Source of the DNA: Gordonia neofelifaecis NRRL B-59395
GTDB lineage: Bacteria; Actinomycetota; Actinomycetes; Mycobacteriales; Mycobacteriaceae
DNA length: 64,000 nucleotides
Assembly (NCBI RefSeq): GCF_000192435.1
Contig: NZ_AEUD01000009.1
Location: forward strand, 107,601-171,600
Direction: 5' to 3'
Below, piece after piece: positions 44,169 to 53,693 of this stretch. The notes below the pieces were generated by a model. That model did not search any database. It was not told the origin of the DNA and saw nothing but the letters and a program-made list of their open reading frames with translations. Made by a program: the position numbers and the translations under genes. Numbering within the stretch: position 1 is the stretch's first letter; each line of letters begins with the position of its first letter.

Positions 44169-45398
44169 CTACCGGGGTCCGCCGATCACGCCCGCATCGC
44201 GCAGTCGAGCGAGTTGCGCCGGACGCAGGCCCAGCACCTCCGACAGCACGTCGTCCGTGTCGTGCCCCAATGCCGCCGCAGGCGAGGTTCCCGAGTACGC
44301 CTCGTCCCAGCGCGCCGGGGCGCTCGCCGAGACGACCTCACCGATGCCGGGCTGGTCCAGCGCGCTCAGCACCGGCTCCGCCGAAGGGTCGCGCGCGAAG
44401 CCCGCCACGACGTCGGCCGTCGTCCGGTACGGACCCCACAGCACTCCTGCGGCGGTCAGCGCCTCCTGCACCTCGACGGTGGTCCGGGCCGCGAACCACG
44501 GACGGAGCACCGCCTCGATCACCTCGCGGTGGGTATAGCGGTCCTCATCCGAGGAGAAGTCGGCGTGCAGCGATTTCTCCAGCGCAGCAAGCACTTCCGA
44601 AGTCCCCGTGGCCGCGCCGATAGCCGCCCACTGCCTCGGAGTGAGCGCGACGATCATCACCCGCCCGCCATCGGAGGCGGCGAAGTCGGTGCCGAAGCTG
44701 CCGTACAGGTGGTTGCCGTGGCGAGCCCGCGCACCGCGTTCAGCGGCCTCCGAGTACCAGCCCAGATCGGCGACCGCCGCCATCGCGACGTCCGACAGCG
44801 CGATCTGCACATGCGCGCCCCGCCCGGTGCGGTCGCGGCGGCGCAGGGAGGCGAGCACCGCGGTCACCACCTCCTGGCCGCACAGCAGGTCCCAGGCGGG
44901 CAGGACGTGGTTGACCGGACGGTCGGAGTCCGCGGGCCCGGTCAGCGACGCGACCCCCGACCCTCCGTTGACGGTGTAGTCGACGGCGGCCGAGCCGTCG
45001 GCGCGACCTTCGACGCGCACGGCGATCACGTCCGCGCGCCGAGCGGCGAGGGCGTCGTACGAGAACCAGTTCCGGCCGACGGCGTTGTCCACCACGATGC
45101 CCGCGTCCGGACCGGGAGCAGTGGCCAGCGCCAGCAGCAGGTCCCGCCCGTCCTCGGTCCGCAGGTTCAGCTCGACCGACTTCTTCCCCCGGTTGAGCGA
45201 ATTCCAGTACAGGCTCCCGCCGGTCCGCGTGGACAGCGGCCACCGCCGATAGTCGGCATTGCCGCCGACCGGGTCGACGCGGATCACCTCGGCGCCGAGT
45301 TGGGCGAGCGCCATCCCCGAACTGGGCCCGGCGACGAAGCTGGCGAACTCCACGACGCGGACGCCGGCGAGCGGCAGTGCGGTGTCGGCAGCGGTCAT
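44169..45398 (-). CDS. CaiB/BaiF family III CoA-transferase
   Basis: A 409-residue CoA-transferase moving CoA between carboxylic acids. The N-terminal block is PLAGVRVVEFASFVAGP, then NRGKKSVELNL. The catalytic Asp is probably that in LPAWDLLCGQE around residue 165. The ATG overlaps the stop of the GntR regulator gene. With the CitE-like lyase and MaoC hydratase 5-7 kb away it fits an itaconate- or mesaconate-type activation step, but formyl, crotono-betaine or methylsuccinate types cannot be excluded. Confidence 0.88.
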   Translation of the reverse strand: MTAADTALPLAGVRVVEFASFVAGPSSGMALAQLGAEVIRVDPVGGNADYRRWPLSTRTGGSLYWNSLNRGKKSVELNLRTEDGRDLLLALATAPGPDAGIVVDNAVGRNWFSYDALAARRADVIAVRVEGRADGSAAVDYTVNGGSGVASLTGPADSDRPVNHVLPAWDLLCGQEVVTAVLASLRRRDRTGRGAHVQIALSDVAMAAVADLGWYSEAAERGARARHGNHLYGSFGTDFAASDGGRVMIVALTPRQWAAIGAATGTSEVLAALEKSLHADFSSDEDRYTHREVIEAVLRPWFAARTTVEVQEALTAAGVLWGPYRTTADVVAGFARDPSAEPVLSALDQPGIGEVVSASAPARWDEAYSGTSPAAALGHDTDDVLSEVLGLRPAQLARLRDAGVIGGPR

Positions 45399-46120
45399 GA
45401 GTCCTCCGTCGTCCGGTGGTCGTGCGAGTCACGTGGCGGCAGTTCGCCGCCGGGATCGGGATCGGCGAAGATCCCCCGGTCGGCGAGCTCGGCGATCAGC
45501 TCGTCCACGCCGCCCATGATGTGTGCCCGCATCAGCCGTGCGGCCGACGCTCCGTCGCGGTCGCGCAGGGCGTCGACGATCGCCTCATGAGCGGTCTGCG
45601 TCTCGTCGTCGTGGCCCTCGACGTCGTTGTAGAAGGTGCTCGACAGCCGTCGTGACAGCTGCCCGAGCAGGTTCGTCAGTCGAGGCGAGTCCGCCGCGAG
45701 ATTCACCGCGCGATGGAACTCGTGGCCGCGTTTGACCTCGGACGCCTCGTCACCACGCACACTGGCCGCCGCCCGTGCCGTGTTCAGCGCCTCCAGTTCG
45801 TCGAGCTGGGCGGCGGTGATCTGCTCGGCGGCCCGTGCCGCCAGTCGGCCGGCCAGCATCGCCTGCACCCAGAAGAGGTCGCGGATGTCCTGGGCGCGGA
45901 ACGCGGCGACCGCGAAGCCGCGCCGTGGCAGCGCCTCCACGAAACCCTCGCCGCTGAGCCGGACCAAGCCCTCGCGGACCGGGGTGTTGCTGATCCCCAG
46001 CGCGGCGGCGATCGGCTCGGTCCGCAGGAACTCGCCGGGCTTCACCTGCCCGGAGAGGATCATCTCCCGAACGTGGGTCGCCACGTCGTCGGAGAGCTGG
46101 GGTCGCGCGTTGACTGTCAC
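45395..46120 (-). CDS. GntR/FCD regulator A
   Basis: A 241-residue regulator with an N-terminal winged helix (EPIAAALGISNTPVREGLVR) and an FCD ligand domain (DLFWVQAMLAGRLAARAAEQ) with metal-binding His in GHEFHRAVN and later His positions. I start at GTG 46120, where GAGGCG precedes the codon and the thiolase ends 8 bases upstream. It is closely similar to regulator B at 54553. It lies inside the operon it presumably controls. Confidence 0.88.
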   Translation of the reverse strand: MTVNARPQLSDDVATHVREMILSGQVKPGEFLRTEPIAAALGISNTPVREGLVRLSGEGFVEALPRRGFAVAAFRAQDIRDLFWVQAMLAGRLAARAAEQITAAQLDELEALNTARAAASVRGDEASEVKRGHEFHRAVNLAADSPRLTNLLGQLSRRLSSTFYNDVEGHDDETQTAHEAIVDALRDRDGASAARLMRAHIMGGVDELIAELADRGIFADPDPGGELPPRDSHDHRTTEDS

Positions 46121-46127
46121 GGTCGCC

Positions 46128-47354
46128 TCAGATCGCCTCGAAGGTCGCGGCGAGTCCCTGCCCGCCGCCGATGCACATCGTCGCAAGGCCGCGACCGCCG
46201 CCTCGACGATGCAGTTCGTGCAGCATGGTCGTCACCATCCGCACGCCGGTCGCACCGATCGGATGTCCGAGCGAAATGCCCGAGCCGTTGACGTTGAGCC
46301 GGTCGTGGTCGCGCCAGTCCCAGCCCTCCAACACCGCGAGGACCTGGACCGCGAACGCCTCGTTCAGCTCGACCAGATCCATCGAGTCGAGCAGATCTGT
46401 CATTCCGATTCCGAAACGATCCGCGAGCTTCTGCGTGGCCGGAACCGGACCGAAACCCATGCGCGACGGGTCGCATCCGGCGGCTGCCCAGCCGGTGAGG
46501 AAGCCCAGGGGCTCCAGGCCGAGTTCGCCGAGGCGATCCTCCGCGACGACGAGGCATGCCGCCGCGGCGTCGTTCTGCTGACTGGCGTTACCCGCGGTCA
46601 CGGTGCCGCCCTGTATGACAGTCCGCAGCCGGGCCAGCGTCTCGGCGGTCGAATCCGGCCGGACGCCCTCGTCGCGCGCGAACACCACCGGATCGCCCTT
46701 GCTCTGCGGAACGGACACCGGCACCACTTCGGCGTCGAACCGCCCGGTCTCCCACGCCTCGTGCGCGCGCTGATGGCTGCGCGCCGCGTAGGCGTCCGCG
46801 GCCTCCCGCGACAGCCCGAAGTCGGCGGCCAGGTTCTCGGCGGTCTCGATCATCCCGGAGATCCTCCCGAACCTCTCCTCCGGCTGGCTGCGCTCGCGGC
46901 CGCGGTCGAGACGGTCGTAGAGGATCGAGTTCCCGGACCGCGCACCGAATCTGTTGGTGGTCGAGTAGTACTCGATCCGGCTCATCGACTCGACGCCGCC
47001 CGCCAGCACGGCATCGGCGGCACCGGTCTGCACCATCATCGCCGCCGTGACCAGAGCCTGCAGGCCACCGCCGCATCGGCGGTCGAGCTGCATCCCCGGC
47101 ACCTCCACCGGCAGTCCCGCGGCCAGCGCCAGCCACCGCCCGACGCACGGCACCTCGGAGTTGGCGTAGCTCTGCGCGAACACCACGTCGTCGATCCGCG
47201 CGGGGTCGATGCCCGACCGCTGCACCACGGCCTCGACGACGTCTGCGCCGAGGTGCTCCACCGGCACGTCGCGCAGCGAGCCGCCGAACGACCCGACCGG
47301 CGTGCGCAGCGGATTCACTATGGCTGCGCGTCGCAGCGTCTGACCTGAGGACAT
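46128..47354 (-). CDS. Thiolase (acetyl-CoA acyltransferase)
   Basis: A 408-residue thiolase. The acylated Cys lies in LDRRCGGGLQALV, and the other active-site blocks are NEAFAVQV, GHPIGATG and CIGGGQGLAA. It cleaves 3-ketoacyl-CoA to a shortened acyl-CoA and acetyl- or propionyl-CoA. It follows the acyl-CoA dehydrogenase by 13 bases and precedes the GntR gene. Confidence 0.93.
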   Translation of the reverse strand: MSSGQTLRRAAIVNPLRTPVGSFGGSLRDVPVEHLGADVVEAVVQRSGIDPARIDDVVFAQSYANSEVPCVGRWLALAAGLPVEVPGMQLDRRCGGGLQALVTAAMMVQTGAADAVLAGGVESMSRIEYYSTTNRFGARSGNSILYDRLDRGRERSQPEERFGRISGMIETAENLAADFGLSREAADAYAARSHQRAHEAWETGRFDAEVVPVSVPQSKGDPVVFARDEGVRPDSTAETLARLRTVIQGGTVTAGNASQQNDAAAACLVVAEDRLGELGLEPLGFLTGWAAAGCDPSRMGFGPVPATQKLADRFGIGMTDLLDSMDLVELNEAFAVQVLAVLEGWDWRDHDRLNVNGSGISLGHPIGATGVRMVTTMLHELHRRGGGRGLATMCIGGGQGLAATFEAI

Positions 47355-47367
47355 GTCCGGTCTCCGA

Positions 47368-48516
47368 TCAGATCTTGTTGCGCGCGATGTGCTGCGCGGC
47401 GATCACATTGCGCTGGATCTCGTTGGTGCCCTCGCCGACGATCATCAGCGGGGCGTCGCGGAAGTACCGCTCCACGTCGTACTCCTTGGAGTAGCCGTAG
47501 CCGCCGTGCACGCGGATCGAGTCGAGCGCCAGCTGCATCGCCGTCTCCGAGGCGAACAGCTTCGCCATCCCGGCCTCCAGATCGGCGCGTTCGCCGCGGT
47601 CGAGCTTCTGCGCGGCGTCGACCGTCAGCAACCGTGCGGCCTGCTGCTTGGTCGCCATATCGGCGATGAGATTGCCGACCGACTGGTGCTTCCAGATCGG
47701 CCGGCCGAACGACTCGCGCTCCTGGGAGTACCTGGTGGCCGCCTCCAGCGAGGCCTGACCGACGCCGAGGGCGCGGGCCGCGACCTGGATCCGACCGACC
47801 TCCAGTCCGCGCATCATGTGGCCCCAGCCCTTGTTCGGCTCTCCGCCCAGGACGGCGTCCGCGGGCACCCCCATGTCGTCGAAGACGAGCTCGCACGCCT
47901 CGACGCCGCGGTACCCGAGCTTCGGCAGCTTCTTCGACACCGTGAAGCCGTCGCCCGGCTCCACGAGGATCACGCTCATCCCCTTGTGTGCCGGGTCGGC
48001 CGCGCGGTCGGTGACGCAGAGCAGACCGAAGAGTCCCGAGTGCGCCGCATTCGAGATCCAGGTCTTGGAGCCCTTGATCGCGAAGCCGCCCTCCACCGGA
48101 TCGGCATGGGTGCGCATGGCCTGCAGGTCGCTGCCGCCGCTGGGCTCGGTGAGCGCCATCGTCGCGCGGATTCGGCCCTCGGCCATCGCAGGCAGATACT
48201 CGTCCTTCTGCTCCTGCGTGCCGAAGGTCTTGATGAGGTAGGTGATCACCGAATGGCCGCCGATCGCGCCGGCCAGGCTCATCCAGCCGCGGGCCAGTTC
48301 CTCGCACACTCGCGCGAAGCACGCCATGCTCACGTCCACGCCGCCGTACTCGGCGGGCGCGAGGAGCCCGAAGAAGCCGAGCTCCTTCATCTCCTCGATG
48401 AACTCCTCCGGATAGATGTCATCGGCCTCGAACTCCCGCACCCGGGACGCGACCCGCTGATCGATGAAGTCGCGCACCAGCGACACCATCTGCTCTTCGT
48501 CCCTCGTCAATGACAT
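47368..48516 (-). CDS. Acyl-CoA dehydrogenase A
   Basis: A 382-residue FAD acyl-CoA dehydrogenase. MALTEPSGGSDLQAMRTHAD and SKTWISNAAHSGLFGLLC form the flavin domain, and the C-terminal IRVHGGYGYSKEYDVERYFR leads to the catalytic Glu in GEGTNEIQRN. It is first in the leftward operon and divergent from acyl-CoA dehydrogenase B. The two share an AT-rich palindromic promoter. Confidence 0.93.
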   Translation of the reverse strand: MSLTRDEEQMVSLVRDFIDQRVASRVREFEADDIYPEEFIEEMKELGFFGLLAPAEYGGVDVSMACFARVCEELARGWMSLAGAIGGHSVITYLIKTFGTQEQKDEYLPAMAEGRIRATMALTEPSGGSDLQAMRTHADPVEGGFAIKGSKTWISNAAHSGLFGLLCVTDRAADPAHKGMSVILVEPGDGFTVSKKLPKLGYRGVEACELVFDDMGVPADAVLGGEPNKGWGHMMRGLEVGRIQVAARALGVGQASLEAATRYSQERESFGRPIWKHQSVGNLIADMATKQQAARLLTVDAAQKLDRGERADLEAGMAKLFASETAMQLALDSIRVHGGYGYSKEYDVERYFRDAPLMIVGEGTNEIQRNVIAAQHIARNKI

Positions 48517-48551
48517 CGTCGATCGCCTCTTTCATCGGTGTCCCCCACGAA

Positions 48552-48580
48552 TGCAACAATAATATATTATGCTTCATGCA
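48552..48580. promoter_or_regulatory. AT-rich palindromic operator between divergent ACAD genes
   Basis: ATAATATATTAT at 48559-48570 is a perfect 12-bp palindrome, flanked by TGCA at 48552-48555 and 48577-48580. It is striking in GC-rich DNA and lies in the 102-base gap between starts 48516 and 48619. It is a good candidate target for one or both FCD regulators of the cluster. Confidence 0.55.
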
Positions 48581-48618
48581 ATCGTGATGGAGATTTCTCG
48601 ACCGGGAAGGCCCGACGC

Positions 48619-49791
48619 ATGTCACAAGTGAGCCCCGAAGACTTCGCGCAGATCCTGGAGTCCGTGCGGGAGTTCATCCGCACGCGGGTGCTCCCTCGCG
48701 AGCGCGAGATCGCCGACAACGACGCCATTCCCGACGACATCCGCCAGGCCTGCAAGGACATGGGCCTGTTCGGCTTCGCCATCCCCCAGGAGTGGGGCGG
48801 CCTCGGCCTCGATCTGGCCCAGGACGTCGAACTGGCGATGGAACTCGGCTACACCAGCCTCGCGATGCGGTCGATGTTCGGCACCAACAACGGCATCGCC
48901 GGCCAGGTGCTGGTGAACTTCGGCACCGACGAACAGAAGTCGACATGGCTGGAGAGCATCGCCTCCGGTGAGACGGTCGCCTCCTTCGCGCTGACCGAGC
49001 CCGGTGCGGGTTCCAATCCGGCGGGCCTGCGTACCAAAGCCGTCCGGCAGGAGAACGGCGACTGGGTCATCGACGGCAGCAAGTGCTTCATCACCAACGC
49101 CCCGACGGCGAACCTGTTCGTCACCTTCGCCCGCACCCGCGCGGCCGACGCCGACGGCCCCGGAATCGCAGTCTTCCTCGTCCCCGGCGACACGCCCGGG
49201 ATCAGCGTCGCCGACCATGATCGCAAGATGGGCCAGGAGGGCTCGTGGACCGCCGACGTCCACTTCGACGGAGTTCGCGTGCCCGCGACGGCACTGGTCG
49301 GCGGGTCGGAGGACGTCGGCTACCGGGCCGCGATGGTCTCCCTGGCCCGCGGTCGCGTCCACATCTCCGGGCTGGCGGTCGGAGCGGCGCAGCGGGCGCT
49401 CGACGAGTCGCTGCGACATGCCGCGGTCACCACGCAGGGCGGGACGCCGATCGGCGACTTCCAGCTGGTCCAGGCTCATCTCGCCGACATGCAGACCCAG
49501 CTGATGGCCGGCCGGGCACTGGCGCGCGACGCGGCGGCCAAGTGGGTGTCGGAGGAGGATCGGCGCATCGCGCCGTCGGTCGCGAAACTGTTCTGCACCG
49601 AGATGGTCGGTGAGGTGGCCGACAAGGCGGTTCAGATCCACGGCGGCAGCGGCTACATGCGGGAGATGCCCGTGGAGCGCATCTATCGCGATGTCCGCCT
49701 GCTGCGCCTGTATGAAGGAACCAGTGAGATCCAGCGACTCATCATCGGCGGCGGCCTCGTGAAACAGGCCAAGAAGGACGCGAAGCAATGA
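48619..49791 (+). CDS. Acyl-CoA dehydrogenase B
   Basis: A 390-residue paralogue of the divergent enzyme. Flavin-domain motifs are FALTEPGAGSNPAGLRTKA and SKCFITNAPTANLFVTFA, and the catalytic Glu is in LYEGTSEIQR after IHGGSGYMREMPVERIYR. GGGAAGG precedes the ATG 48619; an earlier in-frame ATG lies inside the operator and is rejected. Its stop overlaps the CitE gene start (ATGA). Confidence 0.93.
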   Translation: MSQVSPEDFAQILESVREFIRTRVLPREREIADNDAIPDDIRQACKDMGLFGFAIPQEWGGLGLDLAQDVELAMELGYTSLAMRSMFGTNNGIAGQVLVNFGTDEQKSTWLESIASGETVASFALTEPGAGSNPAGLRTKAVRQENGDWVIDGSKCFITNAPTANLFVTFARTRAADADGPGIAVFLVPGDTPGISVADHDRKMGQEGSWTADVHFDGVRVPATALVGGSEDVGYRAAMVSLARGRVHISGLAVGAAQRALDESLRHAAVTTQGGTPIGDFQLVQAHLADMQTQLMAGRALARDAAAKWVSEEDRRIAPSVAKLFCTEMVGEVADKAVQIHGGSGYMREMPVERIYRDVRLLRLYEGTSEIQRLIIGGGLVKQAKKDAKQ

Positions 49792-50606
49792 CCACTTCGA
49801 CCGACGTCGCCCGCGGGGCGACGACCCTCCTGTTCGTGCCCGGCGACCGGCCCGAGCGATTCGAGAAGGCTGCCGCGGCGGGCGCCGACCTCGTCGTGAT
49901 CGACCTCGAGGACGCCGTGCCGCACGACCACAAGGAAGCGGCGCGCGCGAACGCCGCCGAGTGGGCCGTGACCGGCCATCCGTGCGCGGTCCGTATCAAT
50001 GCCGCGGACACCGCCCTCTTCGCCTCCGACCTCTCCGCACTGACCGGCACGGGCGCGACGATCATGCTCGCCAAGGCCGAAGCCGCCGACGTCGTCCAGG
50101 AGGTCGCGGAGATCGCCGGCGCGGGCGTCATCGCCCTCATCGAGACCGCCCGCGGCATCCTCGAGGCGCCGGCCATCGCCGCGATGCCCGGCGTGGTGCG
50201 CCTCGCGGTCGGCACCTTCGATCTCGCCGCTCAGCTCGGCGTCGACCCGACGGACGCGCTCGCGCTGGCACCGAGCCGGGGCGCGCTGGTGCTGGCGTCG
50301 GCCGCCGCAGGCCTCGCCGGCCCGATCGACGGAGTGACCGCCGCGATCGACGACGCCGACCGCATCGCGGCCGACGTCGCCCACTCCCGCCGCCTCGGCT
50401 TCGCGGGCAAGCTCTGCATCCATCCGAAGCAGCTCGGCCCCACCGTCGCCGCCTTCGCCCCCACCGACGACGAGGTCGCCTGGGCCCGCAAGATCGTGGA
50501 CTCGGTATCCGACGACGGCGTCTCGACGGTCGACGGCGAAATGGTCGACAAGCCGGTCTTCGACCGCGCGGAGCGAATCCTGAAGCGGGCTACTCGACAA
50601 CCCTGA
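49788..50606 (+). CDS. CitE-like CoA-ester lyase (HpcH/HpaI aldolase family)
   Basis: A 272-residue TIM-barrel lyase, related to citramalyl-CoA, malyl-CoA and citrate lyase beta subunits. Visible motifs: [29 protein letters not shown], the Mg ligand Glu in [11 protein letters not shown], Asp in [10 protein letters not shown] and [13 protein letters not shown]. No citrate lyase alpha or gamma subunits are nearby, so it acts on a free CoA ester. It is coupled to acyl-CoA dehydrogenase B. Citramalyl-CoA or a 3-hydroxy-3-methyl acyl-CoA are likely substrates. Confidence 0.9.
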   Translation: MTTSTDVARGATTLLFVPGDRPERFEKAAAAGADLVVIDLEDAVPHDHKEAARANAAEWAVTGHPCAVRINAADTALFASDLSALTGTGATIMLAKAEAADVVQEVAEIAGAGVIALIETARGILEAPAIAAMPGVVRLAVGTFDLAAQLGVDPTDALALAPSRGALVLASAAAGLAGPIDGVTAAIDDADRIAADVAHSRRLGFAGKLCIHPKQLGPTVAAFAPTDDEVAWARKIVDSVSDDGVSTVDGEMVDKPVFDRAERILKRATRQP

Positions 50607-50637
50607 ACCCCCAAACCCACCACCCAAGGAGCAACCC

Positions 50638-51381
50638 ATGGCAGGACTTCTCGCAGACAAGACCGCGGTCATCACCGGCGGCGCGCAGGGCATCGGCTAC
50701 GCGATCGCCGAGCGGTTCATCGCCGAAGGCGCACGCGTGGTGCTCGGCGACATGAACGCCGAGCAGGTCGCGAAGGCCGCCGCGGAGCTCGGCGGCGACG
50801 CCGTCGCGCGCGGCATCGCGTGCAACGTGACCTCGGCCGACGACGTCCAGTCGCTCTTCGACGCGGCGATCGCCGCGTTCGGCGGCGTCGACGTGATGGT
50901 CAACAACGCGGGCATCACCCGGGACGCGACGATGCGGAAGATGAGCGAGACCGACTTCGACCAGGTCATCGACGTCCACCTGAAGGGCACCTGGCTCGGC
51001 ACCCGCACCGCCGCCGCTCACATGCGTGAACGCGGCAGCGGCGCCATCGTGAACCTCTCGTCCATCTCGGGCAAGGTCGGCTTCGTCGGCCAGACCAACT
51101 ACTCGGCGGCCAAGGCGGGCATCGTCGGACTGTCGAAGGCCGCGGCCAAGGAGGTCGCGCACGCGGGCGTGCGCGTCAACTGCATCCAGCCCGGGCTCAT
51201 CCGGACCGCGATGACCGAGGCGATGCCCGAGCGCATCTGGGACCAGAAGATGTCGGAGATCCCGATGGGCCGCGCCGGCGAGCCGAGCGAGATCGCGTCC
51301 GTCGCGACGTTCCTGGCCTCGGATCTCTCCTCCTACATGACCGGCACCGTCCTCGAAGTCACCGGCGGGCGGCTGATGTGA
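50638..51381 (+). CDS. SDR oxidoreductase (FabG-like)
   Basis: A 247-residue NAD(P)-dependent dehydrogenase with [24 protein letters not shown], and the active-site Ser in [10 protein letters not shown] and Tyr/Lys in [23 protein letters not shown] and the C-terminal [13 protein letters not shown] are typical of 3-hydroxyacyl-CoA or ACP dehydrogenases. AAGGAG precedes the ATG. In this operon it presumably oxidises a hydroxyacyl-CoA. Confidence 0.92.
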   Translation: MAGLLADKTAVITGGAQGIGYAIAERFIAEGARVVLGDMNAEQVAKAAAELGGDAVARGIACNVTSADDVQSLFDAAIAAFGGVDVMVNNAGITRDATMRKMSETDFDQVIDVHLKGTWLGTRTAAAHMRERGSGAIVNLSSISGKVGFVGQTNYSAAKAGIVGLSKAAAKEVAHAGVRVNCIQPGLIRTAMTEAMPERIWDQKMSEIPMGRAGEPSEIASVATFLASDLSSYMTGTVLEVTGGRLM

Positions 51382-52277
51382 TGCCCGACCCCGTCGTCGC
51401 CGACTGGGAGCCGCACACCGTCGTGACCGAGGAACTCGTCGATCCGGCGGCGGTCCGCACGCTGGCGACACTGTTCGACGACGGGCTTCCCGTGCCCGCC
51501 TCCGGCGATCCGCTGCCGCCGCTCTGGCATTGGGTCGCGCTCCCCCGCTGGGCGGCGTCGCGCGAGATCAGCGTCGACGGCCACCCGTTCCGCGGCGCCT
51601 TCCTGCCGCCGGTCGACCTGCCGCGACGGATGTTCGCCGGCGGATCGGTTAGCTTTCCCGGCACCATTCGCGTCGGCGACACTATCCGCCAGGAGTCGAG
51701 GGTGGCATCGGTCACCGAGAAGAACGGCCGGTCCGGCCGGCTGGTGGTCGTCGTCGTGTCGACGACCCTGTTCGGCGCGGACGGGAATCCCGCCGTCGAA
51801 GAGACGCAGAATCTGATCTACCGGGAGGCCGCACCGGCTCCGACCACCGCGGTCGCCGACCCGGCCGCGGCGGCGCCCCTGGTCCCCGGCGGCGCGCCCC
51901 TGGTGCCGGCAGGCGAACACCGATGGCATCTCCGGACCGATCCCACGCTGCTCATGCGCTTCTCCGCCGCAACGGCGAACGCCCACCGCATCCACTACGA
52001 CTGGCCGTACGCGACCCGGACCGAGGGCTATCCCGGACTCGTCGTGCACGGTCCGCTGATGACGCTGGCGCTGGCCGAGACGCACCGGCTGATCGGCGAC
52101 GACCGCCGGATGGCGACGCTGACCCACCGCAACGCCAAGCCGCTGTTCTGCGGAGATGCCGCCGACCTGGTGTTCTCCGACACCGAGGCCGGCACCCGAG
52201 TCGACCTGTTCGGGCCCGGCGGCGAGGCTGCGGGCGCGCACACCGGCATCGAACTGACCTGGATCGACACCCCATGA
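51381..52277 (+). CDS. MaoC-type hydratase (mesaconyl/itaconyl-CoA hydratase-like)
   Basis: A 298-residue double hot-dog enzyme. The N-terminal half is a degenerate hot-dog, and the C-terminal half carries the hydratase motif NAHRIHYDWPYA with GYPGLVVHGPLMTLAL, giving the Asp/His pair. This arrangement matches mesaconyl-C4-CoA and itaconyl-CoA hydratases that work next to CitE-type lyases. The ATG overlaps the SDR stop by one base; a GTG at 51378 is an alternative start. Confidence 0.85.
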   Translation: MPDPVVADWEPHTVVTEELVDPAAVRTLATLFDDGLPVPASGDPLPPLWHWVALPRWAASREISVDGHPFRGAFLPPVDLPRRMFAGGSVSFPGTIRVGDTIRQESRVASVTEKNGRSGRLVVVVVSTTLFGADGNPAVEETQNLIYREAAPAPTTAVADPAAAAPLVPGGAPLVPAGEHRWHLRTDPTLLMRFSAATANAHRIHYDWPYATRTEGYPGLVVHGPLMTLALAETHRLIGDDRRMATLTHRNAKPLFCGDAADLVFSDTEAGTRVDLFGPGGEAAGAHTGIELTWIDTP

Positions 52278-52299
52278 CCGGCTCGGCCCGGACGCGACC

Positions 52300-53664
52300 A
52301 TGACAGAGCACCGGCGTCTCACGCCTGCGCTGATCTACGCGGCGCTCACCACTTCGGTCGTCAGCTCTCTCGGCATGCTGCTGGTGCCGTCGATCTCCGC
52401 CGAGATGGGCGTCGGCGTCGGTGCCGCGCAGTGGATGCTGACCATCAACCTGATGGTCGGTGCGGTGGCGACGCCGATCATGGGGCGACTGGGCGACGGG
52501 CCGCACACCCGGCGTCTCCTGCTCGTCTCGCTGTCGGTGATCCTCGCCGGTTCGGTGATCGCGGCCGCCGCTCCGGTGTTCCCGGTCTTCCTGATCGGGC
52601 GCGCGCTGCAGGGACTGTCGTACGGCATCGTGCCGGTCACCATCGTGCTGGCCCGCCGCCATCTGTCGACCGTGGAGGTGGACCCGGCGATCTCCAGCCT
52701 GTCGGTCACCGTCGCCACCGGCCTGGGCATCGGGTATCCGCTCACCGGCGTGATCGCCAGTCTCGCCGATTTCCGCGCCGCCTTCTGGTTCGCGGCGGTC
52801 TTCGTCGCGACCGCGATCGCGGTCGTGTGGCGCCTCGTCCCGGAGTCCGAGCCGCGCCGGACCGGACCCGCCTTCGACGTCGTCGGCGCGACCCTGCTCA
52901 GCATCGGTCTCGCGGCCCTGCTGACCGCGGTCAGCCAGGGTCCGAACTGGGGTTGGTTCTCACCGCCCACCCTCGGCACCGCCTTCCTCGCGGTGTGCGC
53001 CCTGGTCGCGTGGACCGCGGTCGAGTTGCGCAGCAGCCATCCGCTCATCAATCTCCACGTCCTGCGGCAGTCCGACGTCCTCCTGGCCAACGCGACCGCG
53101 ATCGGACTCGGCGCGACGCTCTACATGAGCCTGTCGACGGCCAGCATCATCGCGCAGGCGCCGTCGACCACCGGCTACGGCATCGGTCTCCCGCTGTTCT
53201 GGGCGGGTTTCGTGATGCTCCCACTGTCGATCGGCAGCCTCGCGGGCAACCGGTTCGTCCGTCGGCTCGGCCCGAACTCGACCACCGCGATGCTCCCCGC
53301 CGGCGCCACGCTGATGGCGGTGGCCGCCGTGATGCTGGCTGTGACCAGCGATCAGCTGTGGGAGATCCTGCTCGGCATGGCCCTGTTCGGGCTCGGGATG
53401 GGTGCGGCCTACGCCGCGATGCCGACCCTGATCGCGAGGAACGTCGCGATCTCCGAGGTCGGCAGCGCGGTCAGCTTCAACCAGGTCCTCCGGACCGTCG
53501 GCGGCGCGCTCGGCAGCGCGGTGGTCGGCGCCGTCCTGGCCGCGCACCCCGGTGCCACCGGCATCGACGTGGCCCTCGCCGTCGCGGCCGTCGGCGGCAC
53601 CCTGGTCTGGCTCGGACTCGTCGTCAACCACCTGCGAGTCCGCCGACGGACCGCGTCGCACTGA
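52300..53664 (+). CDS. MFS transporter, DHA2-like
   Basis: A 454-residue multi-helix transporter of the drug:H+ antiporter type. Motifs seen are TPIMGRLGDGPHTRRLLL in loop 2-3, GRALQGLSYGIVPV, and GVIASLADFRAAFWFAAVFV. It is in the middle of the CoA-ester operon, so it probably exports or takes up the acid handled by the pathway. The start ATG 52300 lies 22 bases after the MaoC stop. Confidence 0.87.
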   Translation: MTEHRRLTPALIYAALTTSVVSSLGMLLVPSISAEMGVGVGAAQWMLTINLMVGAVATPIMGRLGDGPHTRRLLLVSLSVILAGSVIAAAAPVFPVFLIGRALQGLSYGIVPVTIVLARRHLSTVEVDPAISSLSVTVATGLGIGYPLTGVIASLADFRAAFWFAAVFVATAIAVVWRLVPESEPRRTGPAFDVVGATLLSIGLAALLTAVSQGPNWGWFSPPTLGTAFLAVCALVAWTAVELRSSHPLINLHVLRQSDVLLANATAIGLGATLYMSLSTASIIAQAPSTTGYGIGLPLFWAGFVMLPLSIGSLAGNRFVRRLGPNSTTAMLPAGATLMAVAAVMLAVTSDQLWEILLGMALFGLGMGAAYAAMPTLIARNVAISEVGSAVSFNQVLRTVGGALGSAVVGAVLAAHPGATGIDVALAVAAVGGTLVWLGLVVNHLRVRRRTASH

Positions 53665-53693
53665 GTCCCACTCGCCTGACGATCGGAGTCCCG